Below, one piece after another: positions 11,568-23,307 of a DNA stretch of 64,000 nucleotides. The notes beneath the pieces are model-generated. The model saw only the letters and a list, made by a program, of their open reading frames with translations, made no database searches and was not told where the DNA came from. The DNA is from Melanocharis versteri (taxonomy: Eukaryota; Chordata; Aves; Passeriformes; Melanocharitidae). The DNA lies in contig VZTG01001553.1 of assembly GCA_013397845.1 (NCBI GenBank), positions 153,338-217,337 on the forward strand, given 5' to 3'. Position 1 is the first letter of the stretch. The number at the start of each line of letters is the position of its first letter. A program made the translations under genes and the position numbers.

Positions 11568-12554
11568 TGGCTTCCCACTGCTGGCTGACTCCAGGCAGAG
11601 CTCCCACCTCCTTCACCAGCAGAAGCCTCAACAGCAGCAGCACTCTAATATCTCCTCTCAGGGGAGGTGAGGACGTGTCTACCTTACCATTGCAATGCAA
11701 GCTACTGCTGTGTCCCAGGGGGGAAAGCCTCATCAAATTGAATGCCACTGTCCTTTTCTCTTTGTAGCCTGGTTGCTTTTTCCCTGTAGGCTGAGCAAAG
11801 ATCCTGCTGGGCTCCCAAGATCCCTCTGGGTACGAGTGAGGAAGCACATAACTGTTAGTTCACTTCTGACATCTGGGCTCCCTGTGTGGAGTCTTGTACA
11901 CTGCTGGAATTCCGAGGGAACATTCAACATCTGGCAGATTGGAGCTTGTAGAAGAAGAGTGTACAAAGTATGGGGATAACGAGAGTAGGAGAGCAGGGTG
12001 GCAGTGAATGCCTATCAGGTTTGGAATGAGAAAGAAGGATTCTGGACATGCTGGCACTTCAGAGGGAAAGGCTGCACTGCAGTGGAGCCACAAATTGTGA
12101 GCCAAACCCAGGAACACTCTACTCTCCCTCTGGGTCTTGAGCTTGAAACAGGAAGAGGCTGTAAGTCATTTCACTTCACGTCTGTTCGTTTCAGACAAAC
12201 AGAACAGAAAAGTCAAGGCACAGAGAGTGGAAAGAGGGCATGAAATGGAGCTGACTTCATAAGGCTGTGTTAGCCCGGCCACTTGGTACAAGAGTTAATG
12301 ACATATAAGCTATTCCCACTACTCTCAATCCTTTGTGTGATGTCAAAAGCGTGGACAGGAGAAGAAAAAAACAAAGCACTGCAAACAAATCTTGCAGTGT
12401 TGCCTAGACTTAATTCCTTTTTCCTATACACAGCTACCCTGATCCTCTAGGGAAGACCTTCTGTTAAAAACGAGGTCCAGTCTCCTGTTAAAGTTCAAAG
12501 GTTTAATAGAAGGACAATAAGGGACAGGGTATAGGGCAAAAGGTTACAGCGTCC
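11568..12554 (+). repeat. Tandem ~0.98-kb duplication, copy 2
   Basis: Near-identical to 10586-11566 and in the same orientation. It extends 4 bases further into the antisense LTR (GTCC) before the next one-base N. Both copies break inside the same LTR and copy 2 begins at an N. This fits two alleles or contigs placed in series rather than a true genomic duplication. Confidence 0.9.
12462..12554 (-). mobile_element. Family-A LTR 3' end, antisense, cut off by a gap
   Basis: Second copy of the LTR end within the tandem block, differing from 4759-5193 at about 4 of 89 aligned bases. It differs from copy 1 at three sites within this LTR part. The sequence after the N does not continue the LTR, so about 340 bp of it is missing from the assembly. 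Confidence 0.8.
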
Positions 12555-12555
12555 N
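12555..12555. other. One-base assembly gap
   Basis: A single N inside a truncated LTR; unsized missing sequence. Confidence 0.9.
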
Positions 12556-12899
12556 TCTCTCTCCAAAGAATTCTGTCCCTGTTCAAGACCTCCTTTCATT
12601 AGAAATTATCCTTGTGCCCTGGGTAGGATCAGGTGATCCCTTCATCTTCTCAGACGCCTGCACAATAGATGACAGATAAAAGACGATTCCTCTGCTGCCC
12701 TCTGCCTCCGGGGAAAGCAGAGCTCTGGCTGGCCATGGAGGTCTGTGGGCCACAGATAAATCTTTCATTCAGCATCTGCTGTAAATCCCAAGGAATCTAA
12801 AGGGATTTGGCAATTTACTCTTGCCAAGGCTGAGGTGATCAAAAGAATCTCCTCAAGTCAGCAGCACTTAGGATGAAAACTAGCCAAAATCTTTATAGT
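12556..12899. other. Non-coding DNA, nothing recognised
   Basis: No gene or repeat recognised. It may be the U5 side of the antisense ERV segment that follows, whose left edge I could not place. Confidence 0.4.
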
Positions 12900-13565
12900 C
12901 CCTCAGCAGAATGAAGCCATTATTCTTTCTTTTTGAGTTTATATGTCTTTATTTTCATCATCTCTCTGAGACACGGGAGAGGAGAGAAGGAAAATAAAGT
13001 TTAAGAGCATGGCTAAATTTTGCCTTGCTCAGTTTCTTCCCTGAGTGTTGACGTTGGATTTTCCCTTTCGTTTTTTCCTGCTTAAAGGAATTTTCCCCCA
13101 TAAATTGCTGAGAAACTGTAATGGCCAGGTGCTTAGGAGAACAAAGGCAGGTGGCCAAGCCCAGGAGAGAAGAGTCTCTGATAACATGTCCCTTATCTGG
13201 GAGTTTCTCTCAGACAGGGGGAGGGATACCCGAGAATTGGGCTGGTAAAAGCCAGGGCTGAGGAGCTGCTGGCTCTCTTTTCTCCCGGCTTCGGAGGAGG
13301 ACGTTGGAGCCGCTGCTTAGGGAAGGGGAATTCGCTGGGGATGGGTTTGTGCTTCTGGTTAATGCCAGAGTTGGTGTTGTTTGTTCATCTTATTTATATA
13401 TATAGTAAAGAACTGTTATTCCTATCCTCATATCTTTGCCTAAGAGCCCCCCCCCCTTTTTTTTTTTTAATTTTAATAATTCAGAAGGAAGGGGGTTTAC
13501 ATTGTTTCCATTCCAGGGGAGGCTCCCGCCTTCCTTAGCAGACACCTGTCTTTCAAACCAAGACA
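12900..13565 (-). mobile_element. Antisense ERV-derived segment (ERVL-like start)
   Basis: On the minus strand the right edge starts TGTCTTGGTTTG, close to the starts of the two ERVL-like LTRs here (TGTCATGGTTAC at 34004 and TGTCATGGGTTG at 23655). An AATAAA signal lies far downstream on the same strand (+ positions 12948-12953). The right flank CCTGA has no partner found on the left. The boundary could instead be 13574, where another TGTC start occurs. From memory, the stretch just inside the right edge resembles the start of songbird ERVL repeats; this needs a repeat-library search. A C10T14 run lies inside. Confidence 0.5.
13447..13470 (+). repeat. C10T14 homopolymer junction
   Basis: Ten C followed by fourteen T. 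It is likely length-variable and error-prone in sequencing. Confidence 0.85.
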
Positions 13566-16500
13566 CCTGAGACACAGCTATCTCCAACCTGCCAGTGACA
13601 TCAGCCTTCAGAGACTCATCAATAGCTGTATTTCTGGAAAAGACTCATTGCCAGTGCTCCAATGACCAAAAACCTGCCAGAGGAACTGCAAAGTTAACTC
13701 TGGTTCTAAATAACTAAGGATTAGGTGAATATTTTCTTCCTTGAACTATTTCAGCTGGCACTCCAGCTGCAGATTTCTCTCTGCCTTGAACAGAGGGATC
13801 ACACCTCCAGCTGCTTTGGTGGGACACTGCAACCCTGTTCAGGCAATCTGCTCTCCTGGGTTCCATTTCCTGCTTTCTTCTGGCAGCATTCAGGATCTTA
13901 CAGAAACCTGGTGCATGTTTTAGGAGGAAATACAGTAATCCAAAATGGATAGCCTCATTTGGAAGACAGAGTCTTCCTCTCTCCCTGTCACTGTTTCCAC
14001 TCCTGTAAAATGGCTTTCTGCTCTTTGGAGATAGGAAGGGATTTTTGCTGATGTTTGGTAAGAGGTCATGGAACAGGATTGATAAATGGTAGAATATATT
14101 TCCTGGCTGTCTGCAGACCCTGACTCTTCACAGACCTTGAGCTGTGCCCTTACACCAACGGTCAGGTCCAGCACAGTACTGAACATTTCCAGCCTCCATC
14201 CTAATTCTGTCTGTAACTGTGGAGTGAAAATAATAAAATGTGATAAAAATGCTGCTGTCACTCAGGGCAGTTGTTGCTTCTCAAAGAGAATTCAGTAAAG
14301 TACAGGATTAGGTACTGCCTACTTTTTAGTCTCTAGTTCTTTCTGCCTTTTTTCAGCTTAGTCAGTCTCCTTCTCCCTTTCCAGGTATCTTCTACAATGT
14401 CCCTTCTGTTCAAATTCTGTATTATCCCAGCTTGGAGGACAGTCCTGGACAAAACATCCCAAAGAATGTGTACACTATCTATCTGCCCTGACTTCATGCT
14501 GGATCAGGTATTGCTTGTCCTCCCCTGGGCAATGTGTAAGCTGCCATAAAAGTGTAAACTGGCTTAAAGTCTGAGGTCCAGGCGTGGGCTAATCCAACTG
14601 AAATGCAGCCATCTGTAACAGAGAGCAAAAATCAAATTTGTCTTGCCAGAAGAACCAGGAGTGTACTGATCTTTTACAATGCTTGTGGAATCACAGCTGC
14701 AGATGTTGAGATGCTTGTTAAATGGAGAATGGGCCAGATATAAACCCTAAATCCTTCCTGCTACAGAACATCTTTCCAGGACAGAGCCAAGACCTAGATA
14801 AGGCATTATTCATTGTGAATTGACTCTGCAGATGTGCTGAAATAGTTGCTGATACTTCTAGAGGGCTAAATTCACACACGAAAAGAAACATACTAGAACA
14901 ATGAGCTGAGTGAAGTTAAAATAATAAAACAAGGACAAAATGTGGCTCCATTCCTTCCCTAAGCGGGACAGAACTAAACAGTCACCAGGCCCTCCCTTGC
15001 TATAATTTCTCTGGCAGGGAAAAAGACCCAAGATCAACATGACACCATGATGTCCCTATGATCTGCTCCAGGAATTGCTGGGGACAGGAGGTGTCTCACT
15101 GCCTGGCCTGTCTGGCAATGACACAGACATTCCCAAGGCTCTTTGCTTGTGCCTGTCAGCCGACACGCTGAGTGAACAGGCGTGTTTTGGCAGGGAGATT
15201 TTTTTAATCCTTGTGCAAAACTGAATGGTTTAACGTTGCAGAGGTATTCTGAATAGATAATGTATCCTGAATTAGTGGTCAGCATTGCAGTTAAACCTCT
15301 CCTCAACTTCATGGAGGAGAAAGAACAAAAGAGAAGAAAAAATAATGGATTCTCCAAACTGCTGTGTGACATTGACTTAAGGCTGATGAGTGCCACACCC
15401 AGGTCCTGTGAGCATTCCCTGGTCTTGCATGCATTTGTGCCTACAGAATTCTTCTAACTCCAGTCAGAGAGGAGCAGCTGCAGTGAGAGCAGTGAGTTAG
15501 TGCCAAATCGTGCTTCTGATGAAATGCAGGGGGCGTTTCAATTTCAGTGGAAACCACTAACAGCATCCAACAGAGATCAGAATCTAGACCAGCTCTCTGA
15601 TTCAGGAAAACAGGAAAAAAGCAGCGCATCACTAAAACAAAATCTCTCACGTAATAAGCAGAGCTCATCTGAGTGTCAGTGCAGGTAACAATCTATCAGG
15701 TTGTCACCTGCCTTGACAGCTGTCATCTGGGACTGACACACTGAGAAGCACAGTGCTTCCTGTGCTTCTCTCTCTTGTACTGCTCTCCCATGCTCATGTC
15801 CTAGTCCCACAGTTTAAAGCCCTTTTCCATCTCCTATGTGCATTTGATATTCATATCTATTGATTTATGTCTTTTGACTTTATCCTACAACATGCCTTTT
15901 GCTGACGGTATTCACTTGAGAATGATTAGCCAGGCATATTTTTAATGCAACAGTCCCTGAGGTGGGAGTTCTGAGACAGGGCCTTTTCTGAGGTGATTTG
16001 AAAGGAATGCCCACCTGCATCACCTAATGCCCCATCCTGCCACTTCAATTTTCCACTGCTTTTCTCCTCTCTCCTTCTTTCTGCTTCTTCCATACAACTT
16101 CCAACCCTCTCCCCACACTTTTACTTGTTTATTCATTTTACAGCTAAGGGAATCAAAATGCTATTGATCCCAGCCCATCTTGTTCTCATTACAATCTGCT
16201 CTGCTGCTAGCATCAGGAGTTTTGACAAGACCTGTCATTATTAGCGGGGTATAAACATCTTTAGGTGGCATAAATCAGCAGCACTTGCTATGCCAGTTCA
16301 TGGCAGCTGCAAATATGGACCACTCTGCTATGTGTTATGTGCAGAGAAATAGCATACAGGGTCAGTATGGAAAGTTCCAGTATGGCTGAGGCTTGCAGAG
16401 CATTTGTTTAACTAATCAGCTGCAGTATGCAATCAGTGTCTATTTCTCCTCTCATAAATAGGCATGCATGAGGGAAAAAAATGATTGTTAAATACTCATA

Positions 16501-17938
16501 CAGCAGGTTTTAACAACTGCAGATTTGAGACAAAAAAAAACCCAAGCACAAATAAAGCTTCCCAGCTGCTTTTTTTTTTTCCTTCCAGTTGAATAAATAA
16601 TTGCCTTTGGCTCATAGAATAAATATAACACTCCTCAGAAATGGCTACTCAACAAAGGACCAAAGAAGCCTGGCACTTTCAGAAGGAATTCCTCAAGAAA
16701 CAGCATATGTAGGAGGCAATGAATTAAATATTTCTCTTGGTTCCTCTATATGTGAGAGACAACTAAAAATCTGGAATAGCAAAGTAAAGAAAGAAATATT
16801 TAATCACTAAATCGAATGAAGAGACAAGAGCATGGCAGAGGAAATAGCAGATGCTTCACTCTGGAGTCCTAAATAAAAGATAAAAAACCAGCAAGATATT
16901 ACCCAATCATCCCCACTGTAGTTCAACTTCTAAAGCAGGTCTCCATGCTACAGCTTTACTAAGTGCACTGAATAAAATACCAGAAACACTTAAAAGAAGG
17001 GATTACCATGAGATAAGGAAGTAAAAAGCAATATGACACTGGTTTTTCACACACAGAAAAAAAAACCACGGAAAGATGCTGCATGGTTTGAAGCTGAGCT
17101 GGTGGAAGCGTTGGTGCCAACTTCACCATCAAACCACAGGGCTTTCTATTTCCAGCTCTAATTCCTGTGTTTCTTAGGGACATCAAGCTTTAAACCATTG
17201 CCAGGCTGGGAGTTGAGCTTATGTCTCAAAGAAAGGATATGACTGTGTAATCTTTTTCAACCCATCTTCTTGTAAGGTGGTTTCTACTCATTTAACATCC
17301 CTCCACGGTCTTTATTAGCAAACAAAGTGTGTAGTACTTCACATGCTCTGTGTGAATTTTTATGAAGGAGGAGAAGAGCAGCATAAGATAGATGTGTCAA
17401 CTGGGAGGTCTGGGAGATTGGCTGTAAGAATTTTAAGGAGATAATTTAAAGAAAACAGTAATCAAGGGAAGCTGAAAGGGTGGAAGAATGTCACAAAAAG
17501 AAACAAGCTGCTTTTCTCAGCTGAAGGAACTGGGGTGATACAACTCTCTGAGGGTCCCAGACTGGCTGCACTGATTCCATAAACTTTAGGTATTACAGCA
17601 AGACAGCCCCCAGGAAGCTGCATTTTTGGAGATTACAATTGGCTCCAGATTAAGTAGTCCCATAAATCCTGCCAGGTGGAAAATTGTTTGATTGAGAGAA
17701 AATTATGTGACCAAGAAAATCCAATGTTTTTCTTCCTCCATTGTTTCCCCAGTTAAAACATTTTAACAGTGAAGCTGAGTTTTACAAGAAGTGTAACAGA
17801 CAGGCCAAAATGAGTAAGTTCTGCTAACATTAAAGCCGTAAAGGGATCAAATTATCCCCAAAGACCCACTTCTCCATTACAGCAAAATCCAGCGAGCCTT
17901 CTCTACATCCATCATTCCAGGATAGCAGAGCATTAGAT
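13566..17938. other. Unique non-coding DNA, no gene recognised
   Basis: No recognisable exon or RNA gene. There are short A/T runs near 16535 and 16570 only. Frames present on both strands are short and read as no known protein. Confidence 0.6.
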
Positions 17939-18500
17939 TGATGAGGAACCAAGGAACCGAGGCACGGACCCAGATCGGAAGGGAATCTGAATTGTTTATT
18001 CAAAGAAATGAGCTGCTTTTGTACACTTTTTCAAGACACACACGGTAATTCTCACTACGTGACCTATCCCATGTCACCACATCAGTGGCATGCTCTCTCA
18101 GTGTCCTTCTGTGAGGTGATCACGTGCTGTTCAGGGGTCTGTGAGCTTCCAGCAGGCTCCTCTCCACAGGGCTCTGCCGTGTGACACCTCCTCCCCCGGG
18201 GTCTGGGGGGGACAAGCCTCTCCATGCTGCCATGTGCTCCTTTGTTCTGCCATGTGCTTCTGCAGGCGTGTCCCACAGCCACCAGATCAACTCTGTCCCA
18301 TCTCTTCCCACATCAGATAACACCTGGCACTCACGTGAGGTCTCAGAAAGTTTGTGTTCATGGCAAAGTTCATTTGTGTTATAGCTCCAGGGCACTCACT
18401 AATTGACTCCTGTCCAGGCACCAAGTCCCACGGTTTCTGTATTGTGGTGTTAGTAGCTCAAACGGATTAACAGAGAAAATAAGCGCAGCTTGTCTTACAT
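17939..18500 (-). mobile_element. Antisense LTR with intact R/U5 end (right edge uncertain)
   Basis: Read on the minus strand, AATAAA (+ positions 17995-18000) is followed by about 55 nt of CT-rich U5 ending ...TTCCTCATCA at 17939, a typical LTR 3' end. Upstream is a TACAAAAGCAGC TATA-like site and a GC-richer U3-like region to about 18280. I searched for target duplications starting from TTAGAT or GATTGA on the left and found no partner on the right, so the U3 end is unknown and the element may be truncated. The style resembles avian ERVK LTRs, but that is inference. Confidence 0.55.
17995..18000 (-). promoter_or_regulatory. AATAAA poly(A) signal of the antisense LTR
   Basis: Canonical hexamer on the minus strand, 55 nt from the presumed LTR 3' end. 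Confidence 0.5.
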
Positions 18501-20620
18501 AAAGGTAAGAAAGTTGAACTGTATAATACAGTTCTGTTGGCCTCCCTGGAAAAGGAGAGCAAATGTGAGGGTTTTGTCTTAAAAAACCGAGGCTCTTGGC
18601 ATGTTCTGCCTTCCAGCCACAGCAAGAGTTGTAAGCGACGGGGACAGTGAGAGAGGGAAGGAGATCATGGGGTCCAGCTGATGTGGCAATATAATTCACA
18701 CTGCACATTCAAATCGACTGGCACAGACACTAGAGAATAATAAGATGGCATTTTGATAAATAGGAAGAAGCTATGATCTGGGCTATTATGAGATTCTATC
18801 AGATCTAAAATCCTGCAGTAATCTAACATGGGTAGGGCAGTGTGCAGCATCTCAGCCAGACATTGCTGCACAAAGTCCAAGAGCTTGTGGTTAGCTTAAA
18901 GTGTGCCTTTCAGAGAGACTGCTAAGGTGAAACCCCCATGCTATTGAATCTGGTGCCAAAATGTTCAGTAATTTCAGTGCAAAACCTACACCTGAGTCCT
19001 GTTTTATGTGAAGTAAAACGATGTACCCTAGCTCTCACCTGCCAGCTCTGGGCTATATTCTGTGCACTGGGATCAGTAAGGACAGCTCACCAGGGTGAGC
19101 ACCGAGAAGATCAAAGCCTCCTGCTTCCTCATATCCTTGACAAAAAGACCCCACTGAAAAAAACATGTCTCACTCTGCTCTGCTGAAGATGCACAAAGGG
19201 GGAAGAGAGCTCATCCCATTCATTTTCTTGCCTGCATGCAGAAATGGGTAGTTCTCTCATCAGACATCAGACATCTGTGTGTGTTGTTAAACAAGGCCCA
19301 CAGGCTCCCCTTAGGTGCCAGCAAAATGCTGAAGGGCCATTGTGCTCACATCAGCACTGCCCTGGAATTGTGAAGGTGCCCTTAGAAGAAGCAACTTAGT
19401 GTCTGTTAATGCAGAATTTAAACCATCCCTTTCACCACTCTATTTTCTATGCATCCTCCTCACTTTCCTCTGGTTCATTCATCAGTCTTTGTATCTCTCT
19501 CTGCCTTTTTCTCCTTTCTGGTGCATAAAGACTTTGCTCAAATGGCAAAAAACGATGTTCTTCTTCCAGTCTTGGAATTAAAGTCAATATAAACCAGCTC
19601 CTTATCTCCAACTTTAGTTTTTTTTATACCTTCAAGGGTCTTTATATTATTCCAGTAGCAAATTTTAACTGGTAATTACAGCCACTGGTGTGCATGCAAG
19701 AAGCTTAAAACCCATGTTACCACTGCAATAATCCACACTGAGCCTGGAAGCCAGGCAGAGTCTGCCAAAGGTGGCACTGCCAGTGCATCCAAAAGAGGAG
19801 GCCAGGGACACCAGGCACAAAAGTACCAGCTACACATGGCCTTTGTTCTCCTGCTCCCCCATTTCCAGACCTCCAGGTTTAACAACCACATGTTAGAAAA
19901 AACAAATATAGGATGTAAAGCATAAGCGTACAGCTGCAGAAGTTAAACCTGTCAAAATTATGATGTGAAACAGTGCTGGCTTTAAACAGAGAGGAAGATT
20001 TATAGAAAAACAGCAAGTCTTCCCTTTTAACTAAAACCAAGCCTGACTTTCAGACAATTCATTTGAAAACAGATGGTGATTATGACAAAACAAGGCTTCT
20101 CCTGCAAGGCAGAGAAAAAAACTGCTGTTTGGAAATGTAGAACATGAGGCCTCTACTTTGCCTCATGACATGGAAATTAACAGGAGTAGATGAGGATTGC
20201 TGAGTGCAAATTCCTCAAGGGAGAAGAATCACTTATCTCCAGGAATATGTTCCACTCAGCATCCTCTGGCAATGGAGATGTTTGGAGCAGTGCCAGGTGC
20301 ATCAGGGGAATAGCAATGAAGGGAAAGCCTTTCTCTTTCAGGTAACAGTTCTAGTTGGGCAGCAGTGATCATTGCCCCAAGGTTTGCTGATGGCCTAGGA
20401 CAGACAGACTGGTGGGCTTGGTCCTGTCTCATTCTCATTCCAGCTACAGGAAACGACAGAAAGAAGCACACGGCAGTAATTCCAGGGCTGTCCCTTCTAA
20501 AACACTTCTAGAGTTTTGACTCAAAAGAAGGGTAACAGAGATTCGTGGTGCTCCAGGAGCACTGGAGAGAACGTGGCCCTCTCTGATGGCAGGTAGTTGC
20601 AGAGGCACCTGATAAAAGGC

Positions 20621-20640
20621 TACACACACACACACATACA
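20621..20640 (+). repeat. AC dinucleotide repeat
   Basis: About seven AC units followed by ATACAC; short. Confidence 0.8.
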
Positions 20641-20679
20641 CTGTCTGGCAATCAAACTAAGTCACAGTTGCTGACTTAA

Positions 20680-20785
20680 CCAAATTAACATCACGGGGTT
20701 GAATTAGCCACATGCTGACACTGTAATTCTAATTGTTTTCAAATACACATTGTAATAAAAGCCTAATTAGCACACATCTCCAAAT
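20680..20785. promoter_or_regulatory. Candidate conserved non-coding element
   Basis: Compact AT-rich block with CCAAATTAACATC, TGTAATTCTAATTG, TTGTAATAAAAG and CCTAATTAGC. Four homeodomain-type cores occur in about 100 bp of unique sequence. Resemblance only. Confidence 0.25.
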
Positions 20786-21260
20786 GGAGCTGATGGCATC
20801 TAGGGTGGTTTTGCATTGGTGACGAGTAATGAAGGATTATACACATTCATCTGCTACCTCTGGCATACTGTTCTTCTCACCATGTTTTTTTGGTTTTGTG
20901 GTAGAGATTTTAAATAAACACGGGAAAACAATAAGGAAAGAGCAGGCTGACAAACTGCATGAGCTAAAATATATAGATCAGAACCTTGGGAATGCAGTTC
21001 AGCTGAGAACATTTACGTAACATGACTACAGAGCTCTGAATCTAATGCCCGTGTGCTCAGCAGTGTGGCTGAATGTCCAGTTGGCAGGAGCATGTGGCCC
21101 TTTGCAGGTGGGCACACAGGTGCATGCAAGATGTGAGCACATCAAGGCACTTGATGAGTGTGAACCCACACGTACCCTCCCAGTCCTGCAGGCAGTGATC
21201 CAACAGCACCCAGACAGCCCCAAACCCCAGCACACACCTTCAACCAAAGACACATTTGCT

Positions 21261-21416
21261 GTACCACTGCCTCAGATGTCATGTCCACACTTCGGTCTCT
21301 TCCCAGCCCAGATGCACGAGGCAGTGGGGGGGAGGAGTGTGACTGGCACCACTGAGCATCTCTCAAAAGGCTGTTGTGGGTCACAGGGAGCACCAGCCTT
21401 CTCCCAGCACAGGAAA
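21261..21416 (+). repeat. 156-bp direct repeat, copy 1
   Basis: Matches 21578-21733 with three substitutions and no indels. A one-base N follows at 21418, which suggests the assembler stopped at the end of the repeat. Frames are open through both copies, but the 317-bp offset is not a multiple of three, so a common reading frame is not conserved. Confidence 0.9.
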
Positions 21417-21417
21417 T

Positions 21418-21418
21418 N
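21418..21418. other. One-base assembly gap
   Basis: Single N directly after the first copy of a repeat; unsized. Confidence 0.9.
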
Positions 21419-21577
21419 TTGGACAGTGTCATTCCACCCCTCAGGGGGATTGGTCGAAGCCTTGGAGCTTCAGTTAGCAAAACATAAGATTAGAAAGAGA
21501 AAAGAATGTCCCAGTTTATCTTGTTTTCTTACAGAGTTCATGAGAAGGAGAAACCTTCTTCGGACTGTACGTCCACA

Positions 21578-21733
21578 GTACCACTGCATCAGATGTCACG
21601 TCCACACTTCAGTCTCTTCCCAGCCCAGATGCACGAGGCAGTGGGGGGGAGGAGTGTGACTGGCACCACTGAGCATCTCTCAAAAGGCTGTTGTGGGTCA
21701 CAGGGAGCACCAGCCTTCTCCCAGCACAGGAAA
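21578..21733 (+). repeat. 156-bp direct repeat, copy 2
   Basis: Second copy, 317 bp downstream. The 159 bp between the N and this copy has no counterpart before copy 1, so this is not simply a duplicated contig. It may be the visible part of a longer tandem array collapsed at the N. Confidence 0.9.
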
Positions 21734-22135
21734 ACTGCCCCACGGGAGGCAGAACAGCAGCGTGATGAGGGATGCCTGCAATTATGGATATGTTGCTTCT
21801 CCTTCCAGTCCTACTCACTACAAGGCACAGCAAGCCCTGAACTATTGAGCTTGTGTGATGACCTGTACAGCTTGCAGCAGCCACTGCATACATTAATAAT
21901 GCCATTGTCTGTGCCAAGGACTGACCCTGCTCCCAGCCAGGGTCAAGGTCCATTGACTGTATGCTGTGAAGTAGTCCAAATTGTGTGAACACAGAAACAG
22001 AATAGTTTGCCATTGGGCCAGTGTTCAGAAGATGGAGGAATTTATTGAAACATGAGCATATGGTACCCTCATCCTGCACTGCACATGAATAAATGGTGAA
22101 GCACTTGCCAGCATAGCCATCTCCATCTCACCCTG
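21734..22135. other. Non-coding DNA, nothing recognised
   Basis: No gene or repeat seen. The last five bases (22131-22135, CCCTG) are the left target duplication of the LTR that follows. Confidence 0.6.
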
Positions 22136-22262
22136 TGTCCTGGGTTTAAGCACTAGTTGAACATTAGTGCTCCCACTAAAATAATCTATTCAATTTCTGT
22201 TATGAGATACAGATTAGGAGGAGGCAGAGCAGGCTCAAAACTTTAAAGAGCATGAAGAAAAC

Positions 22263-22268
22263 TTTATT
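22263..22268 (-). promoter_or_regulatory. AATAAA poly(A) signal of the 22-kb LTR
   Basis: Minus-strand AATAAA, 130 bp from the LTR 3' end. It fixes the orientation of the element as antisense. Confidence 0.7.
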
Positions 22269-22713
22269 AACAGAACTAAAAGGAAAATAATAAGAATCAG
22301 AATAAACCTTCAGAACTCTTCTCCTCCCCCCACTTCCCATCTTTCCTTTCCCACTGACAACATAAAGAGGCCAAACCTGGACCACCCCAGTCAGTTTACC
22401 ACTTCTAAAATAGTCTTTCTCCAGTTCACTCAGAGGGAAGAGTCTCTTTTGCCATGCCATGGAGACTTCCCTGCAAGAAAACAGTTCTTTTGTAGATTTA
22501 CTGGCACAGTGAAGCACCACACGGATGGAAGTCTGCTTGTACTGTGTGAGTCCTTCCCACGTCTGGTAGCCTTCCCACAACTACCTCTGTGGGCCACTGG
22601 CCTGTGGGGTACACTTTTAAGGATGAGCTGTTCAGAAACAAAGGTTTTCTTCATTATTACTGAGATCATCTTCATCTCTGGAAACAGAGATCTTCCCCTT
22701 CTTCCCTGGGGCA

Positions 22714-23215
22714 NNNNNNNNNNNNNNNNNNNNNNNNNNNNNNNNNNNNNNNNNNNNNNNNNNNNNNNNNNNNNNNNNNNNNNNNNNNNNNNNNNNNNNN
22801 NNNNNNNNNNNNNNNNNNNNNNNNNNNNNNNNNNNNNNNNNNNNNNNNNNNNNNNNNNNNNNNNNNNNNNNNNNNNNNNNNNNNNNNNNNNNNNNNNNNN
22901 NNNNNNNNNNNNNNNNNNNNNNNNNNNNNNNNNNNNNNNNNNNNNNNNNNNNNNNNNNNNNNNNNNNNNNNNNNNNNNNNNNNNNNNNNNNNNNNNNNNN
23001 NNNNNNNNNNNNNNNNNNNNNNNNNNNNNNNNNNNNNNNNNNNNNNNNNNNNNNNNNNNNNNNNNNNNNNNNNNNNNNNNNNNNNNNNNNNNNNNNNNNN
23101 NNNNNNNNNNNNNNNNNNNNNNNNNNNNNNNNNNNNNNNNNNNNNNNNNNNNNNNNNNNNNNNNNNNNNNNNNNNNNNNNNNNNNNNNNNNNNNNNNNNN
23201 NNNNNNNNNNNNNNN
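22714..23215. other. Assembly gap, 502 N
   Basis: Unresolved sequence inside the LTR. Its right edge is a GC-rich 34-bp tandem repeat, which probably caused the gap. Confidence 0.99.
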
Positions 23216-23222
23216 GCCACGC

Positions 23223-23307
23223 GGTCACTCCCGGCCCGGGATGGCGGCAGCCATGTGGTCACTCCCGGCCCGGGATGGCGGCAGCCATGTAGTCACTCCC
23301 GGCCCGG
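23223..23307 (-). repeat. 34-bp GC-rich minisatellite inside the LTR
   Basis: Two full units (23223-23256 and 23257-23290) and half of a third, nearly identical, each containing CCCGGCCCGGGATGGCGGC. The seven bases after the gap look like the end of another unit, so the array continues into the gap. Confidence 0.85.

Larger units (their letters stand above)
18501..21260. other. Unique non-coding DNA, no gene recognised
   Basis: No protein or RNA gene recognised. It holds an AC microsatellite (20621-20640) and an AT-rich candidate conserved block (20680-20785). Confidence 0.6.

Noticed and set aside
21045..21659. 204-codon frame spanning the 156-bp repeat
   Set aside because: It contains an N, the repeat is not frame-preserving (317-bp offset), and the peptide is unrecognisable.
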